A DNA stretch of 9,316 nucleotides from an uncultured Gammaproteobacteria bacterium (GCA_905480305.1 CAJQPV010000119.1:1-9316); one strand, 5' to 3'; positions 1-7,141 are shown, numbered from the stretch's first letter. The notes: generated from the sequence alone by a model not told the origin. Made by a program: numbers and translations.

Positions 1-863
1 CGGTTTGGAATGTTGGTTTCGGTGATGATCATTGCTTCCGGTTCAGCATGCTCGATCAATGTTCTCAACAAACGAATCAGCTCATGAGTTTCATTCAGAT
101 TAATGCAGCTGGAACCCGGCTTCTTCCACAGAAAGGCCACCGCATCAAGGCGAAAAATACGAATACCATTATCCAGGTAGTGGCGAATAATCCCTACGAA
201 CTCCTCCAGCACCCGGGGATTTTTAAAATCAAGATCCACCTGGTCATGGCTGAAGGTGCACCAGACATAGCGCGTACCTGCCGCGGTTTCTGTTTCTCGA
301 AGTAACTCAGTGGTCCGGGGGCGTACCACATCGCGGGTGTCTTCATCCGGCGCCACAGTAACGAAGTAGTCTTTGCCCGGATCAATAGCCTTTTTGAAAT
401 TATCAAACCAGCGGCTGCGACTTGAGCAATGATTAATAACCAGGTCGGCCATCAGTCGATAATCAGCCGCAATGGCTTTAACGTTATCCCAGTCACCAAG
501 AGACTCATTGACGCTGGAGAAATCAATGACAGCGAAACCGTCGTCCGAGCTCCAGGGGAAGAACGGCAGGATATGAACACAGCTTATCGTCTCTTTGAGG
601 TGAGCATTAAGGAAATAGTGCAAGGTAGCAAGCGGCTTTTCACCCACCCGCTGGACGCTGTCGCCATAGGCAATCATGGTTACCATGCCCTGGTCCCAAA
701 GATTTTTGTGCCGCTCAGGCTGATGATCCCGACATTCAAGCCCCATGATTTCCAGAAGTCGGGAAGCAAGCATTAGCCCGTCATCAGCGAGGCCGGTGTC
801 AGCATAGATAGTTTCCAGGTGACCCACTACACGTTGTTCAAGACTTTTGATGGTGTCAGCCAT
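1..863 (-). CDS. GH13_18 sugar phosphorylase, probably glucosylglycerate phosphorylase (C-terminal part missing)
   Basis: Cytosolic alpha-retaining phosphorylase of the sucrose phosphorylase family. It probably splits glucosylglycerate with phosphate into glucose-1-phosphate and glycerate. The first 287 residues are visible and the gene runs off the left edge; no signal peptide is seen. Family landmarks are [14 protein letters not shown] (about residues 99-112), [11 protein letters not shown] (about 137-147), [10 protein letters not shown], the nucleophile block [10 protein letters not shown] with Asp240, and TETNIP with the likely acid/base Glu282 at the very edge. True sucrose phosphorylases, as I recall them, have HEYY at the last site, while glucosylglycerate-type members have ETN-P. 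That point and the gpgS/gpgP neighbours favour the solute phosphorylase. The ATG at 863 lies 12 bases after the gpgS stop, and an in-frame TGA just upstream fixes the start region; its ribosome binding site is weak, so translational coupling is likely. Sucrose phosphorylase or another acceptor specificity remains possible. Confidence 0.88.
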   Translation of the reverse strand, partial: MADTIKSLEQRVVGHLETIYADTGLADDGLMLASRLLEIMGLECRDHQPERHKNLWDQGMVTMIAYGDSVQRVGEKPLATLHYFLNAHLKETISCVHILPFFPWSSDDGFAVIDFSSVNESLGDWDNVKAIAADYRLMADLVINHCSSRSRWFDNFKKAIDPGKDYFVTVAPDEDTRDVVRPRTTELLRETETAAGTRYVWCTFSHDQVDLDFKNPRVLEEFVGIIRHYLDNGIRIFRLDAVAFLWKKPGSSCINLNETHELIRLLRTLIEHAEPEAMIITETNIPN

Positions 864-875
864 GTCTGTGTCTGC

Positions 876-2099
876 TCAGTTGGAGAAAGATTTGTGGTCT
901 TCCTCTACCGCATCTACCAGCCGCTCAAAAATGTCCGGCATGGCACTCACAACACGATTCCAGCTGTGAATAAAAGGGGTCTCCATCGGCTGTTCAAGAA
1001 ACATGTTGCCAGCGTCAATAATATTCCTGGCGAACATCTCTACTGCCTGTTCCTCCTGGTGGATGTCTGTCTTCAGGCCGTTCATGATGGCATCGTTGTA
1101 GTAGGTCTCTACAAAGTCCAGCGCCACACGATAGTAGGTTGCCTTGAGTGTACGAAAACTCTCCTGGGTGAAAACCTCACCCTGGGTTGCAAGCTTGCGG
1201 AATATTGCCTTGGCAATATCGATCGACATCTTGGAAAGACCGTTCGTCTGGTCATCCTGGGAAATAGCCTGGTGTTTGTGGTCGTAACTATCGGCAATAT
1301 CAACCTGGCAGAGACGGTTATTAGAGTAATTGCGATGCATTTCAGAGAGCACACCGATCTCAAGCCCCCAGTCACTCGGGATGCGAATGTCGTTAAGCAC
1401 GTCACGGCGAAATGAAAATTCACCTGCAAGCGGATAACGGTAACTGTCCATGTAGTTTAGATAGTGGTTTTCGCCCAGTAACTGCTTTAGTGCACGCAGC
1501 ATCGGGGTGACCAAAAGACGACTGACGCGGCCATTAAGCTGGCCATCGGCGATGCGCGCATAGTAGCCTTTGCAGAATTCATAATTGAAATGCGGATTTG
1601 CAACCGGGTATATCAGGCGCGCGAGTAATCCACGGTCGTAGGTGAGGATATCGCAATCGTGCAGTGCTACCGATTCGGCTTTACCTGACGCCAGTGTATA
1701 TCCCATGCAATACCAGACATTGCGTCCCTTGCCTGCTTCCTTGGGTGCCAGCTTCAGCGCTTTCAGTTCAGCATCGATTTCACGTAACCGTGGACCGTCA
1801 TTCCACAACACCCGGTGGTCCTGCGGCAACACCGAAAAGAATTCAATCGCATGGCGATACTGGGCTTCATCGGCACGATCCAGTCCGATGGTGATTTGTG
1901 ACAGGTAAGGGACCTGCTGCAGTTCTTTAACAATATTGGGCAAGGCCTTGCCACCCAGCTCTGTATAAAGAGAGGGCAGGATAAGTGCCATCGGGCGTTG
2001 TGCACTAAAACTGAGCAGCTCTCGTTCCATGTCCTCAATAGAGCGATTGGACAGGTTGTGCAATGTAGTGATGATGCCGTTCTGATGAAAATCAGCCAT
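876..2099 (-). CDS. gpgS: Glucosyl-3-phosphoglycerate synthase (GT81 family)
   Basis: Transfers glucose from an NDP-glucose to D-3-phosphoglycerate, giving glucosyl-3-phosphoglycerate, the committed step to glucosylglycerate. I chose the ATG at 2099 (407 residues, normal family length), preceded by AAAGG about 8 bases upstream. An upstream in-frame ATG at 2222 would add 41 Cys-rich, non-family residues lying inside gpgP. Visible features: a GT-A fold start around PSLYTELGG (42-50), IGLDRAD (71-77), a GKGRNVW nucleotide/loop segment (123-129), the metal-binding DCD motif at 148-150 (LHDCDILTYDRG), YPLAGEFSF (222-230), and SDWGLEIGVL (242-251) followed by a His-rich SYDHKHQ stretch typical of the acceptor and metal site. 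The start overlaps the gpgP stop by 8 bases and the stop is 12 bases before the phosphorylase gene, so the three genes are co-translated. Mannosyl-3-phosphoglycerate synthase activity is the main alternative but less likely. Confidence 0.93.
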   Translation of the reverse strand: MADFHQNGIITTLHNLSNRSIEDMERELLSFSAQRPMALILPSLYTELGGKALPNIVKELQQVPYLSQITIGLDRADEAQYRHAIEFFSVLPQDHRVLWNDGPRLREIDAELKALKLAPKEAGKGRNVWYCMGYTLASGKAESVALHDCDILTYDRGLLARLIYPVANPHFNYEFCKGYYARIADGQLNGRVSRLLVTPMLRALKQLLGENHYLNYMDSYRYPLAGEFSFRRDVLNDIRIPSDWGLEIGVLSEMHRNYSNNRLCQVDIADSYDHKHQAISQDDQTNGLSKMSIDIAKAIFRKLATQGEVFTQESFRTLKATYYRVALDFVETYYNDAIMNGLKTDIHQEEQAVEMFARNIIDAGNMFLEQPMETPFIHSWNRVVSAMPDIFERLVDAVEEDHKSFSN

Positions 2100-2937
2100 T
2101 AGTAGAACCTTTAAGTAAATGCAGCGAATGCAGAAGCTTGCGCACACCTTGGTCCCAGCCACCGGGACCGGATTTGCTGCTGCGCAGGGTGCGTTCGCTA
2201 CGCAGCAGTGTTGGCTCTGCAACAGATGCAGAGCGAATAATCAGGGCATAATCAGCCGCCTCCAGCATCGCCGCATCATTCTGGCTATCACCAATAGCGA
2301 AACTTGCCGGCTTCTTGCCAGCTGCTTGCCGTCGATACTGGCTGTGCAACCATTGCATCGCGCTACCTTTGTCACAATCGCCGGAGACATGCAAAAACCG
2401 TCCACCCTGAAGAACATGAGCACCGCTTTGTTCAAGTCGTCGAATAAACCGTTGCCTTCCCTTGTCACTGCCGGTCCAGTGAACAGGCTCGCCAAACTCC
2501 CGGCTGGCTGCCAGTGTGGCCGCTGCCTCGCTCAACCCGGTAAGCGAGACTATTTGCCTGCTATCCATATTATCGAAATTGGTAAATTCACCGCTAAACT
2601 CTGCCGAAACGTCCGCAATTATTTCCAGCCAATGGTGGCGCGGCAACGAAAACCGTTTAACCCAATAGCCATTCTCGTCGACCGTCCCGGACGGCCGGGT
2701 CTTGAAATAACCGACCGGTATGAACACTGCCGCACCGTTTTCGACAATAAACGGGTGCTGATTACCGAGCTCATTTCGCAACGGGATCTGTTCAGAGCGC
2801 GTTTTACTACTCGCAATGATGACCGGGATTGCGTGCGCTTCGAGCTCGGCCAGCAAGGCATCAGCCGGTGCATGACTGTAACTGTCATGATCAAGAAGAC
2901 AACCGTCAAGATCAGTATAAATAACAAGTTTTGTCAT
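2092..2937 (-). CDS. gpgP: Glucosyl-3-phosphoglycerate / mannosyl-3-phosphoglycerate phosphatase (HAD-IIB)
   Basis: Dephosphorylates the GpgS product to glucosylglycerate in the cytoplasm. The 281-residue length fits the MpgP/GpgP family. HAD motifs are complete: motif I TDLDGCLLD with Asp9 nucleophile and Asp11 acid/base; motif II around IIASSKTRSEQ (Ser43/Ser44, Lys45, Thr46); the family block FIVENGAAVFIP (63-74); the C2-type cap spanning roughly residues 85-185; motif III Lys190 in CDKG; motif IV IGDSQNDAAML (215-225) with Asp217 and Asp221. The ATG at 2937 is followed directly by the beta-strand leading to motif I, so the start is well placed. Its own Shine-Dalgarno sequence is poor (only a GAG about 7 bases upstream), and a small ORF with a very strong site ends 27 bases before it. 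Coupled translation would explain this. Mannosyl versus glucosyl preference cannot be told from sequence, since members of this family often accept both. Confidence 0.92.
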   Translation of the reverse strand: MTKLVIYTDLDGCLLDHDSYSHAPADALLAELEAHAIPVIIASSKTRSEQIPLRNELGNQHPFIVENGAAVFIPVGYFKTRPSGTVDENGYWVKRFSLPRHHWLEIIADVSAEFSGEFTNFDNMDSRQIVSLTGLSEAAATLAASREFGEPVHWTGSDKGRQRFIRRLEQSGAHVLQGGRFLHVSGDCDKGSAMQWLHSQYRRQAAGKKPASFAIGDSQNDAAMLEAADYALIIRSASVAEPTLLRSERTLRSSKSGPGGWDQGVRKLLHSLHLLKGSTNG

Positions 2938-2964
2938 CAGAAGCTCACAGCCAACAGCTCATCA

Positions 2965-3090
2965 TCACAAGTCTTGTTTTACAGAACAGGTCAACCGCTC
3001 GCAATGATGATGCAGACAACAGACTTCCGCTAATTGTACTACCTTGTCGATCTGCAGCTTCGGTTGAACTGCCTGAATCAGTATTTTCAT
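2965..3090 (-). CDS. Small Cys/His-containing ORF heading the gpg operon, function unknown
   Basis: A 41-codon ORF starting MKILIQAVQ, which I do not recognise. The main support is its ribosome binding site: GAGGAGGT, near perfect, with five bases before the ATG at 3090, by far the best site in the window. It lies between the glnN terminator and gpgP, in the same direction, ending 27 bases before the gpgP ATG. The N-terminal half is hydrophobic/basic (Ile, Leu, Val, Gln, Lys). The C-terminal half carries CC, a HHH run and two more Cys within about 12 residues, which could bind a metal or just be chance. No signal peptide or clear membrane helix. It may be a regulatory leader peptide that couples or attenuates translation of gpgP, or a genuine microprotein. 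No good sigma70 promoter is evident: a TTGACG at 3123-3128 has only TAGAGG at 17-base spacing, overlapping the ribosome site. Confidence 0.5.
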   Translation of the reverse strand: MKILIQAVQPKLQIDKVVQLAEVCCLHHHCERLTCSVKQDL

Positions 3091-3147
3091 ACAGGACCTC
3101 CTCTACCGTGATTACGCGTCAGCGTCAAACACTGAAATTTTGAAAAT

Positions 3148-3178
3148 AAAAAGGCCGCTAACATTAGCGGCCTTTTTT
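3148..3178 (-). terminator. Intrinsic terminator after glnN, bidirectional in form
   Basis: A perfect 8-base-pair GC-rich stem (GGCCGCTA with TAGCGGCC at 3153-3160 and 3165-3172) around a 4-base loop is flanked by an A-run on one side and a T-run on the other. Read on the minus strand, the stem is followed by TTTTTATTTT, a good U-tract, 30 bases past the glnN stop. It should insulate the downstream gpg operon from the nitrogen-controlled glnN transcript. The plus-strand side also ends in six T, so it can work in both directions. Confidence 0.93.
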
Positions 3179-3207
3179 ACAACAATTGCTATCATATAAT
3201 CGCAGGC

Positions 3208-5382
3208 TTACTTGATAAACAGCATTTCCTGGTACTTCGGTAACGGCCACAGTTCATCCGCCACTTCTGTTTCCAGCACATCTGCATGCGCACGGACTTC
3301 CTCCATCAGACCGCGGATGTCATTTGCACAAAACTGCATATGCTCTTCAGTAGAAGAAAAATCATGTTTCTCTATCGCTATAGCAAGTTTTCCAACGGCT
3401 GACATCATGGCGTTTACTTCATCGGCAACCGTTTTTGCTATTGAGCTATCCAGTTCAACGCCCATGTCTACCATGCTTGCACCCGCCATACCAAGATCCG
3501 AGAGGTAACGCATGGCGGCAGGATAAATCATTGTTTTAGCCATATCGACTACCAGTTTTGCTTCCACCTCGATAGACAAAACATACTGCTCGGAATATAC
3601 CTCAAAGCGACTTTCCAGTTCGACCGGAGACAGCACACCGGTACTTGCAAACAGTTCTTTCACAGACTCTTCACGCAGCGCTGGCAATGCATCAGCCGTG
3701 GTTGGAATATTCTTCAGGCCTCGCTCCTCAACTGCCATCTTGTGCCAGTCTGTAGAGTAGCCATCGCCACCGAAGACAACGTTACCATGCGCCTCCATCA
3801 GTTCTTTAAGCACAGAGATAACGGCCACTGCCTGATCGCTGTCTTTTGCCTGTGCAGCTTCCAGCTTTTCAGCAATCCAGTTAAGGGAATCAGCCAGCAT
3901 GGTATTCATGGCCACCAGCGGACCTGAAACAGACTGTGCCGAGCCTACGGCACGGAACTCAAAGCGATTACCGGTAAAGGCGAAAGGAGAGGTGCGGTTA
4001 CGGTCGCCCGGGTCACGCTCAAAATGAAGAATCTGGTCAAGCCCAAGATCCATAACCCCGCCACTTGCACCTTCGAGAAGTTTTCCTGTCTTGATATCGT
4101 GAAAGACTTTTTCCAGCTGGTCTCCCAGGTAGACGGACAGGATAGCCGGAGGTGCCTCGTTGGCACCGAGGCGGTGATCATTTCCTGCTGATGCAATCAC
4201 CGCGCGCAGCAGCGGGCCGAACTTGTGAACACCGCGTATAACAGCACCACAGAATAACAAAAAGTTCAGGTTTTCATGCGGTGTGCTACCCGGGTCAAGC
4301 AGGTTACCCTGGGTGGCGTTACCTACCGACCAGTTGACGTGCTTGCCGGAACCATTGATGCCGGCAAAAGGTTTCTCGTGCAACAAACACAGAAAGCCGT
4401 GTTTCTTTGCCGTGCTTTTCATCAAGGTCATCATCAGCTGCTGATGGTCAGCCGCGACGTTTGCTGCTTCGAAGTATGGTGCGATCTCAAACTGACCCGG
4501 CGCCACTTCATTGTGGTGCGTCTTGGCGGGAATCCCCAGCTTGTATAACTGGTCTTCATAATCCTGCATAAAGACCTGAACGCGTGCCGGGATAGCGCCG
4601 AAATAATGGTCATCAAACTGCTGGCCTTTTGGCGATGGCGCGCCAAACAGGGTACGTCCGGCCAGCAACAGGTCCGGACGGCTATTGGCAAAGTTACTGT
4701 CTACCAGAAAGTATTCCTGCTCCGCACCACAGCTGGAATTTAACGGTGCAATGTCCGTTTCACCCATTAAGCCAAGCACCTTTTGTGCAGCCTTGTTCAT
4801 GGCATCGTTGGAGCGTAACAGCGGAATCTTTTTGTCCAGCGCTTCACCTGTCCAGGACATGAATACACAGGGAATCATCAGCGTGGCTCCATTGTCCGTT
4901 TGCATGATGAAGGCAGGGCTGGTTGGATCCCATGCGGTGTAACCACGCGCAGCATTGGTCATACGGATACTGCCATTGGGGAAAGAGGAGCCGTCGGGCT
5001 CGCCCTTGATCAGCAGGCTGCCGGTAAATTCGGTAATCGCGTTGCCATCAGAGTTGGTGATAATAAAGCCATCGTGTTTTTCCGCCGTGATATTGGTCAT
5101 CGGGTAAAATAGATGGGAGAAAAACTTGACGCCTTTTGAAACAGCCCATTCTTTCATCGCCGCTGCAACGACGTCTGCCGTTGCAGGATCCAGGGGGACG
5201 CCCGTCTGCACTGTCTTCTTGACTGCCTTGAATGCATTCCTGGAAAGAGCCCACTCCATTCTTGTCAGGTTAAAAACATCCTCCGCCCAGATATTTCCCA
5301 ACTTGTCGGGCATGCTTACGGCTACTGGTTCACGGTTTGTTATTTGATAAATCGCCTGCAGGCGGGATTCATTTCCACTCAT
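3208..5382 (-). CDS. glnN: Glutamine synthetase type III (GSIII)
   Basis: ATP-dependent synthesis of glutamine from glutamate and ammonium, in the cytoplasm. At 724 residues it has the size of the large GSIII class rather than GSI (about 470) or GSII. GSIII landmarks occur in order: FSHLFYPMTNITAEKHDGF (88-106), an N-terminal segment absent from GSI; metal/glutamate-site GAEQEYFLVD (219-228); HHNEVAPGQFEIAPYFE (289-305); the ATP/glutamate loop KPFAGINGSGKHVNWS (337-352); NDHRLGANEAPPAI (401-414); and a long helical C-terminal region. The ATG at 5382 is preceded by AGAGGAAA at good spacing. Upstream lie a near-consensus sigma54 promoter and an NtrC-like site, so expression should rise under nitrogen limitation. 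GSIII is common in Bacteroidetes and cyanobacteria and patchier in proteobacteria, so transfer is possible. It is transcribed separately from the gpg operon because a strong terminator follows. Confidence 0.97.
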   Translation of the reverse strand: MSGNESRLQAIYQITNREPVAVSMPDKLGNIWAEDVFNLTRMEWALSRNAFKAVKKTVQTGVPLDPATADVVAAAMKEWAVSKGVKFFSHLFYPMTNITAEKHDGFIITNSDGNAITEFTGSLLIKGEPDGSSFPNGSIRMTNAARGYTAWDPTSPAFIMQTDNGATLMIPCVFMSWTGEALDKKIPLLRSNDAMNKAAQKVLGLMGETDIAPLNSSCGAEQEYFLVDSNFANSRPDLLLAGRTLFGAPSPKGQQFDDHYFGAIPARVQVFMQDYEDQLYKLGIPAKTHHNEVAPGQFEIAPYFEAANVAADHQQLMMTLMKSTAKKHGFLCLLHEKPFAGINGSGKHVNWSVGNATQGNLLDPGSTPHENLNFLLFCGAVIRGVHKFGPLLRAVIASAGNDHRLGANEAPPAILSVYLGDQLEKVFHDIKTGKLLEGASGGVMDLGLDQILHFERDPGDRNRTSPFAFTGNRFEFRAVGSAQSVSGPLVAMNTMLADSLNWIAEKLEAAQAKDSDQAVAVISVLKELMEAHGNVVFGGDGYSTDWHKMAVEERGLKNIPTTADALPALREESVKELFASTGVLSPVELESRFEVYSEQYVLSIEVEAKLVVDMAKTMIYPAAMRYLSDLGMAGASMVDMGVELDSSIAKTVADEVNAMMSAVGKLAIAIEKHDFSSTEEHMQFCANDIRGLMEEVRAHADVLETEVADELWPLPKYQEMLFIK

Positions 5383-5417
5383 TTAAATTTCCTCTAGATA
5401 GAATGCTTAACAAAGTG

Positions 5418-5461
5418 GAATCACCGGGTTTGTTTCAACAAGTAAACAAGCCCGATGATTC
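5418..5461 (-). promoter_or_regulatory. Long stem-loop in the glnN leader
   Basis: Two 18-base arms (5418-5435 and 5444-5461) pair around an 8-base loop with 16 Watson-Crick pairs. In the minus-strand transcript the two exceptions are one C-A mismatch and one U-G wobble. It ends 35 bases before the glnN ATG, leaving the ribosome site free, and there is no U-run after it, so it is not an ordinary terminator. A smaller perfect 6-bp stem (GCGCTC/GAGCGC, 5497-5502 with 5509-5514) lies upstream in the same leader. Possible roles are mRNA stabilisation, protein or small-RNA binding, or ligand sensing. No known riboswitch class is recognised. Confidence 0.6.
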
Positions 5462-5567
5462 GAGGGGTTATCTGTTTGGCCAGTGGCCGCTGTTACGCGC
5501 TCATGGCAGAGCGCTATTCCTTCCAGCCCGTCGTCCTGATGCCATTCGTTAAAATTATTAGAACAAT

Positions 5568-5583
5568 AGCAATTAACATGCCA
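5568..5583 (-). promoter_or_regulatory. Sigma54 (RpoN) promoter of glnN
   Basis: On the minus strand the sequence reads TGGCATGTTAATTGCT. The sigma54 consensus is TGGCAC-R-N4-TTGC-W, so only the C at the sixth base differs. The invariant GG (-25/-24) and GC (-13/-12) are separated by exactly 10 bases as required. Transcription would start near 5557, giving a leader of about 175 bases. An NtrC-like site about 150 bases upstream supplies the expected enhancer. Confidence 0.85.
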
Positions 5584-5700
5584 CACCTGTCTACCAGGCC
5601 ACAGGGAGGCTAACTGCCAATAGAAACAATAAAAAGCGCTGAGTCCTGTGTTAGAGCAGCAGCAACGAAGCCGTCTCAAGATGTCCAAATCAGTGCATAA

Positions 5701-5717
5701 TGCACCATACTAGTGCA
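5701..5717. promoter_or_regulatory. NtrC (GlnG) enhancer-like site
   Basis: TGCACCATACTAGTGCA is a dyad that matches the enteric NtrC consensus TGCACCA-N3-TGGTGCA at 13 of 14 specified positions. The single difference (TAGTGCA for TGGTGCA) also occurs in known natural sites. Its centre (5709) is about 152 bases upstream of the predicted sigma54 start, a normal enhancer distance. It begins only 25 bases past the glgC stop. Degenerate half-sites are centred exactly 20 bases to either side: GTGCA at the right end of 5681-5697 and GCACC at the left end of 5721-5737. Confidence 0.83.
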
Positions 5718-5742
5718 ATGCGCACCGGTTTGGCTATGCGAG

Positions 5743-6969
5743 CTAACGCCTGGTGAAGCGGTAACCCTTGGGTATAACGACAATGCCGTTGTCTGATATC
5801 TGGAAACGCTGCCGGTCGCTTGCCCGGTCAACACCGATCTCCTCACCGGCCGGAACAACCACATTCTTGTCAATAATGCAGCGCCTCACCTGGGCACCTT
5901 CACCGATAATGACATCGTTGAGCAAGATGGCATCTTCAACAATGGCCTCGTCCTGTACCCGCACACCAGGGAACAGAATTGAACGATTGACGCCACCGCC
6001 GGCAATGATGACCCCGCCCGATACAATAGAATTGACGAACACACCTTCGTTGCCGGATTCTCCAGGCACCGTTCTGGCTGGCGGTGTTTGTCCCTGGTAG
6101 GTGCGGATCATCCAGTCCTGCTGATAAAGATCCAGCGGTGGAACCGGCTCAAGCAGGCTCATGTTTGCTTCATAGTAGGCATCAATAGTGCCGACATCAC
6201 GCCAGTAGCGGTCGGGTGAAACGCGACCGCTATCATTGCCGAAACGGTAGGCACAGGCCTTCTGTGAAGCGATCAGTGACGGCAGGATGTCATGCCCAAA
6301 ATCATGGCTGGAAGTGGCCTCGTCATGATCACGGCGCAGCACATCCAGCAACATCTCCCGCTTAAAGACATAAACTCCCATGGATGCCAGCGCATATTCA
6401 GCATTATCCGGCAAGGGCTTGGGCTGTTGCGGCTTTTCCTCAAAACTCACGACACGTGAATTACCATCAACCTCCATGACGCCAAACGCCTGTGCCTCCT
6501 GCAACAAGACCTCCATGCAGGCGATGCTGACATCGGCCTGCTGTTCTATATGCGACTTGAGCAGTTCTGCATAGTCCATGCGATAAATGTGGTCACCTGA
6601 CAGAACCACAATCCAGTCGGCCTCGCTACGTTCTATCATGTACAGGTTCTGGTAAATCGCATTTGCCGTGCCGGAATACCATTCACCATCGACACGCATC
6701 TGCGGCGGTACCGGCGTGATGTACTCGCCCAGTTCGGGGTTAAAAATAGACCAGCCATCGCGCAGATGCTTCTGCAGGGAATGGGACTTGTACTGGGTTA
6801 ACACCAGCACCTGGCGAATTTCGGAATGCAGGCAATTGGCAAGTGTAAAGTCGATGATGCGGTACTTGCCGCCAAAAGGAACAGCCGGCTTGGCCCGGTC
6901 GTTTGTCAGCGGTTGCAGACGTGTGCCTGTGCCGCCGGCGAGGATAATAGCGAGAGTCTTGTCAAGCAT
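5743..6969 (-). CDS. glgC: Glucose-1-phosphate adenylyltransferase (ADP-glucose pyrophosphorylase)
   Basis: Makes ADP-glucose and pyrophosphate from ATP and glucose-1-phosphate, classically the first committed step to glycogen. The 408-residue length is normal. N-terminal nucleotidyltransferase domain: [14 protein letters not shown] (9-22), the [16 protein letters not shown] block (26-41), the catalytic Asp126 in [10 protein letters not shown] (124-133), glucose-phosphate site FEEKP (176-180), [11 protein letters not shown] (255-265). The C-terminal half is a left-handed beta-helix with [10 protein letters not shown] and [20 protein letters not shown] hexapeptide-like repeats, ending in the typical IPKGYRF tail. 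The ATG at 6969 has AGGA about 10 bases upstream. No other glycogen genes are in view. Its neighbours are nitrogen assimilation and glucosylglycerate genes, and since ADP-glucose can serve as a GpgS donor it may supply that pathway as well. A sigma70-like promoter lies at 7184-7213; no terminator is visible between glgC and glnN. Confidence 0.96.
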   Translation of the reverse strand: MLDKTLAIILAGGTGTRLQPLTNDRAKPAVPFGGKYRIIDFTLANCLHSEIRQVLVLTQYKSHSLQKHLRDGWSIFNPELGEYITPVPPQMRVDGEWYSGTANAIYQNLYMIERSEADWIVVLSGDHIYRMDYAELLKSHIEQQADVSIACMEVLLQEAQAFGVMEVDGNSRVVSFEEKPQQPKPLPDNAEYALASMGVYVFKREMLLDVLRRDHDEATSSHDFGHDILPSLIASQKACAYRFGNDSGRVSPDRYWRDVGTIDAYYEANMSLLEPVPPLDLYQQDWMIRTYQGQTPPARTVPGESGNEGVFVNSIVSGGVIIAGGGVNRSILFPGVRVQDEAIVEDAILLNDVIIGEGAQVRRCIIDKNVVVPAGEEIGVDRASDRQRFQISDNGIVVIPKGYRFTRR

Positions 6970-7012
6970 GTTAAACGGTCCTGCAGTTGTTTTTGTGAGC
7001 GTTCATCGTGCA

Positions 7013-7141
7013 TTACCATTGCAAGTACTGCGCCAGCCATGACAGATCCGGATAACGGGCGTGCTGGTATTTCAGCGCGCAATCCCGCCGATTGCACCAC
7101 CATGAAACCCCATACAGAACACAGGCTCCACAGCGGTGCAT
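7013..7141 (-). CDS. Small Cys/Trp-rich ORF ahead of glgC, function unknown
   Basis: A 42-codon ORF, ATG at 7141, ending 43 bases before glgC in the same direction. The peptide begins [11 protein letters not shown] and has a CxxC pair (C4, C7) plus C16 and C21, four Trp, and a basic/aromatic tail with [16 protein letters not shown]. Its composition reads more like a folded zinc-ribbon-like microprotein than a chance ORF. It begins about 36 bases after the start point expected from the promoter at 7184-7213, so it would be the first ORF on the glgC transcript. The ribosome site is weak (GGG only). I do not recognise a family. A 65-residue alternative frame (6906-7103) overlaps it and the glgC start and looks less likely. 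Confidence 0.4.
   Translation of the reverse strand: MHRCGACVLYGVSWWCNRRDCALKYQHARYPDLSWLAQYLQW

Noticed and set aside
819..1415. 198-codon plus-strand ORF opposite gpgS and the phosphorylase start
   Set aside because: Antisense to gpgS and crosses the gene junction. No domain features.
2100..2222. N-terminal extension of gpgS from the ATG at 2222
   Set aside because: The extra 41 residues are Cys-rich, lie wholly inside gpgP, and precede the normal family start MADFHQNGI, which has its own ribosome site.
2119..3033. 304-codon plus-strand ORF opposite gpgP
   Set aside because: Antisense shadow of gpgP, whose complete HAD motifs make the minus strand the coding one. No recognisable domain in the shadow.
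3100..3128. Sigma70 promoter (TTGACG, 17 bases, TAGAGG) for the gpg operon
   Set aside because: The -10 match is only 3 of 6 and overlaps the ribosome binding site of the small ORF, which would leave almost no leader.
5418..5461. Intrinsic terminator of glgC
   Set aside because: No U-run follows the stem on the minus strand, and it lies downstream of the predicted glnN transcription start, so a leader structure is the better reading.
5407..5688. 93-codon minus-strand ORF between glgC and glnN
   Set aside because: It runs across the sigma54 promoter and the leader hairpin, is very rich in Cys and Trp without domain pattern, and has no ribosome site. The regulatory reading explains the interval better.
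6906..7103. 65-codon minus-strand ORF overlapping the glgC start
   Set aside because: Overlaps glgC by 64 bases in another frame and has a low-complexity Ala/Ser/Leu composition. The 42-codon frame at 7013-7141 looks more protein-like.
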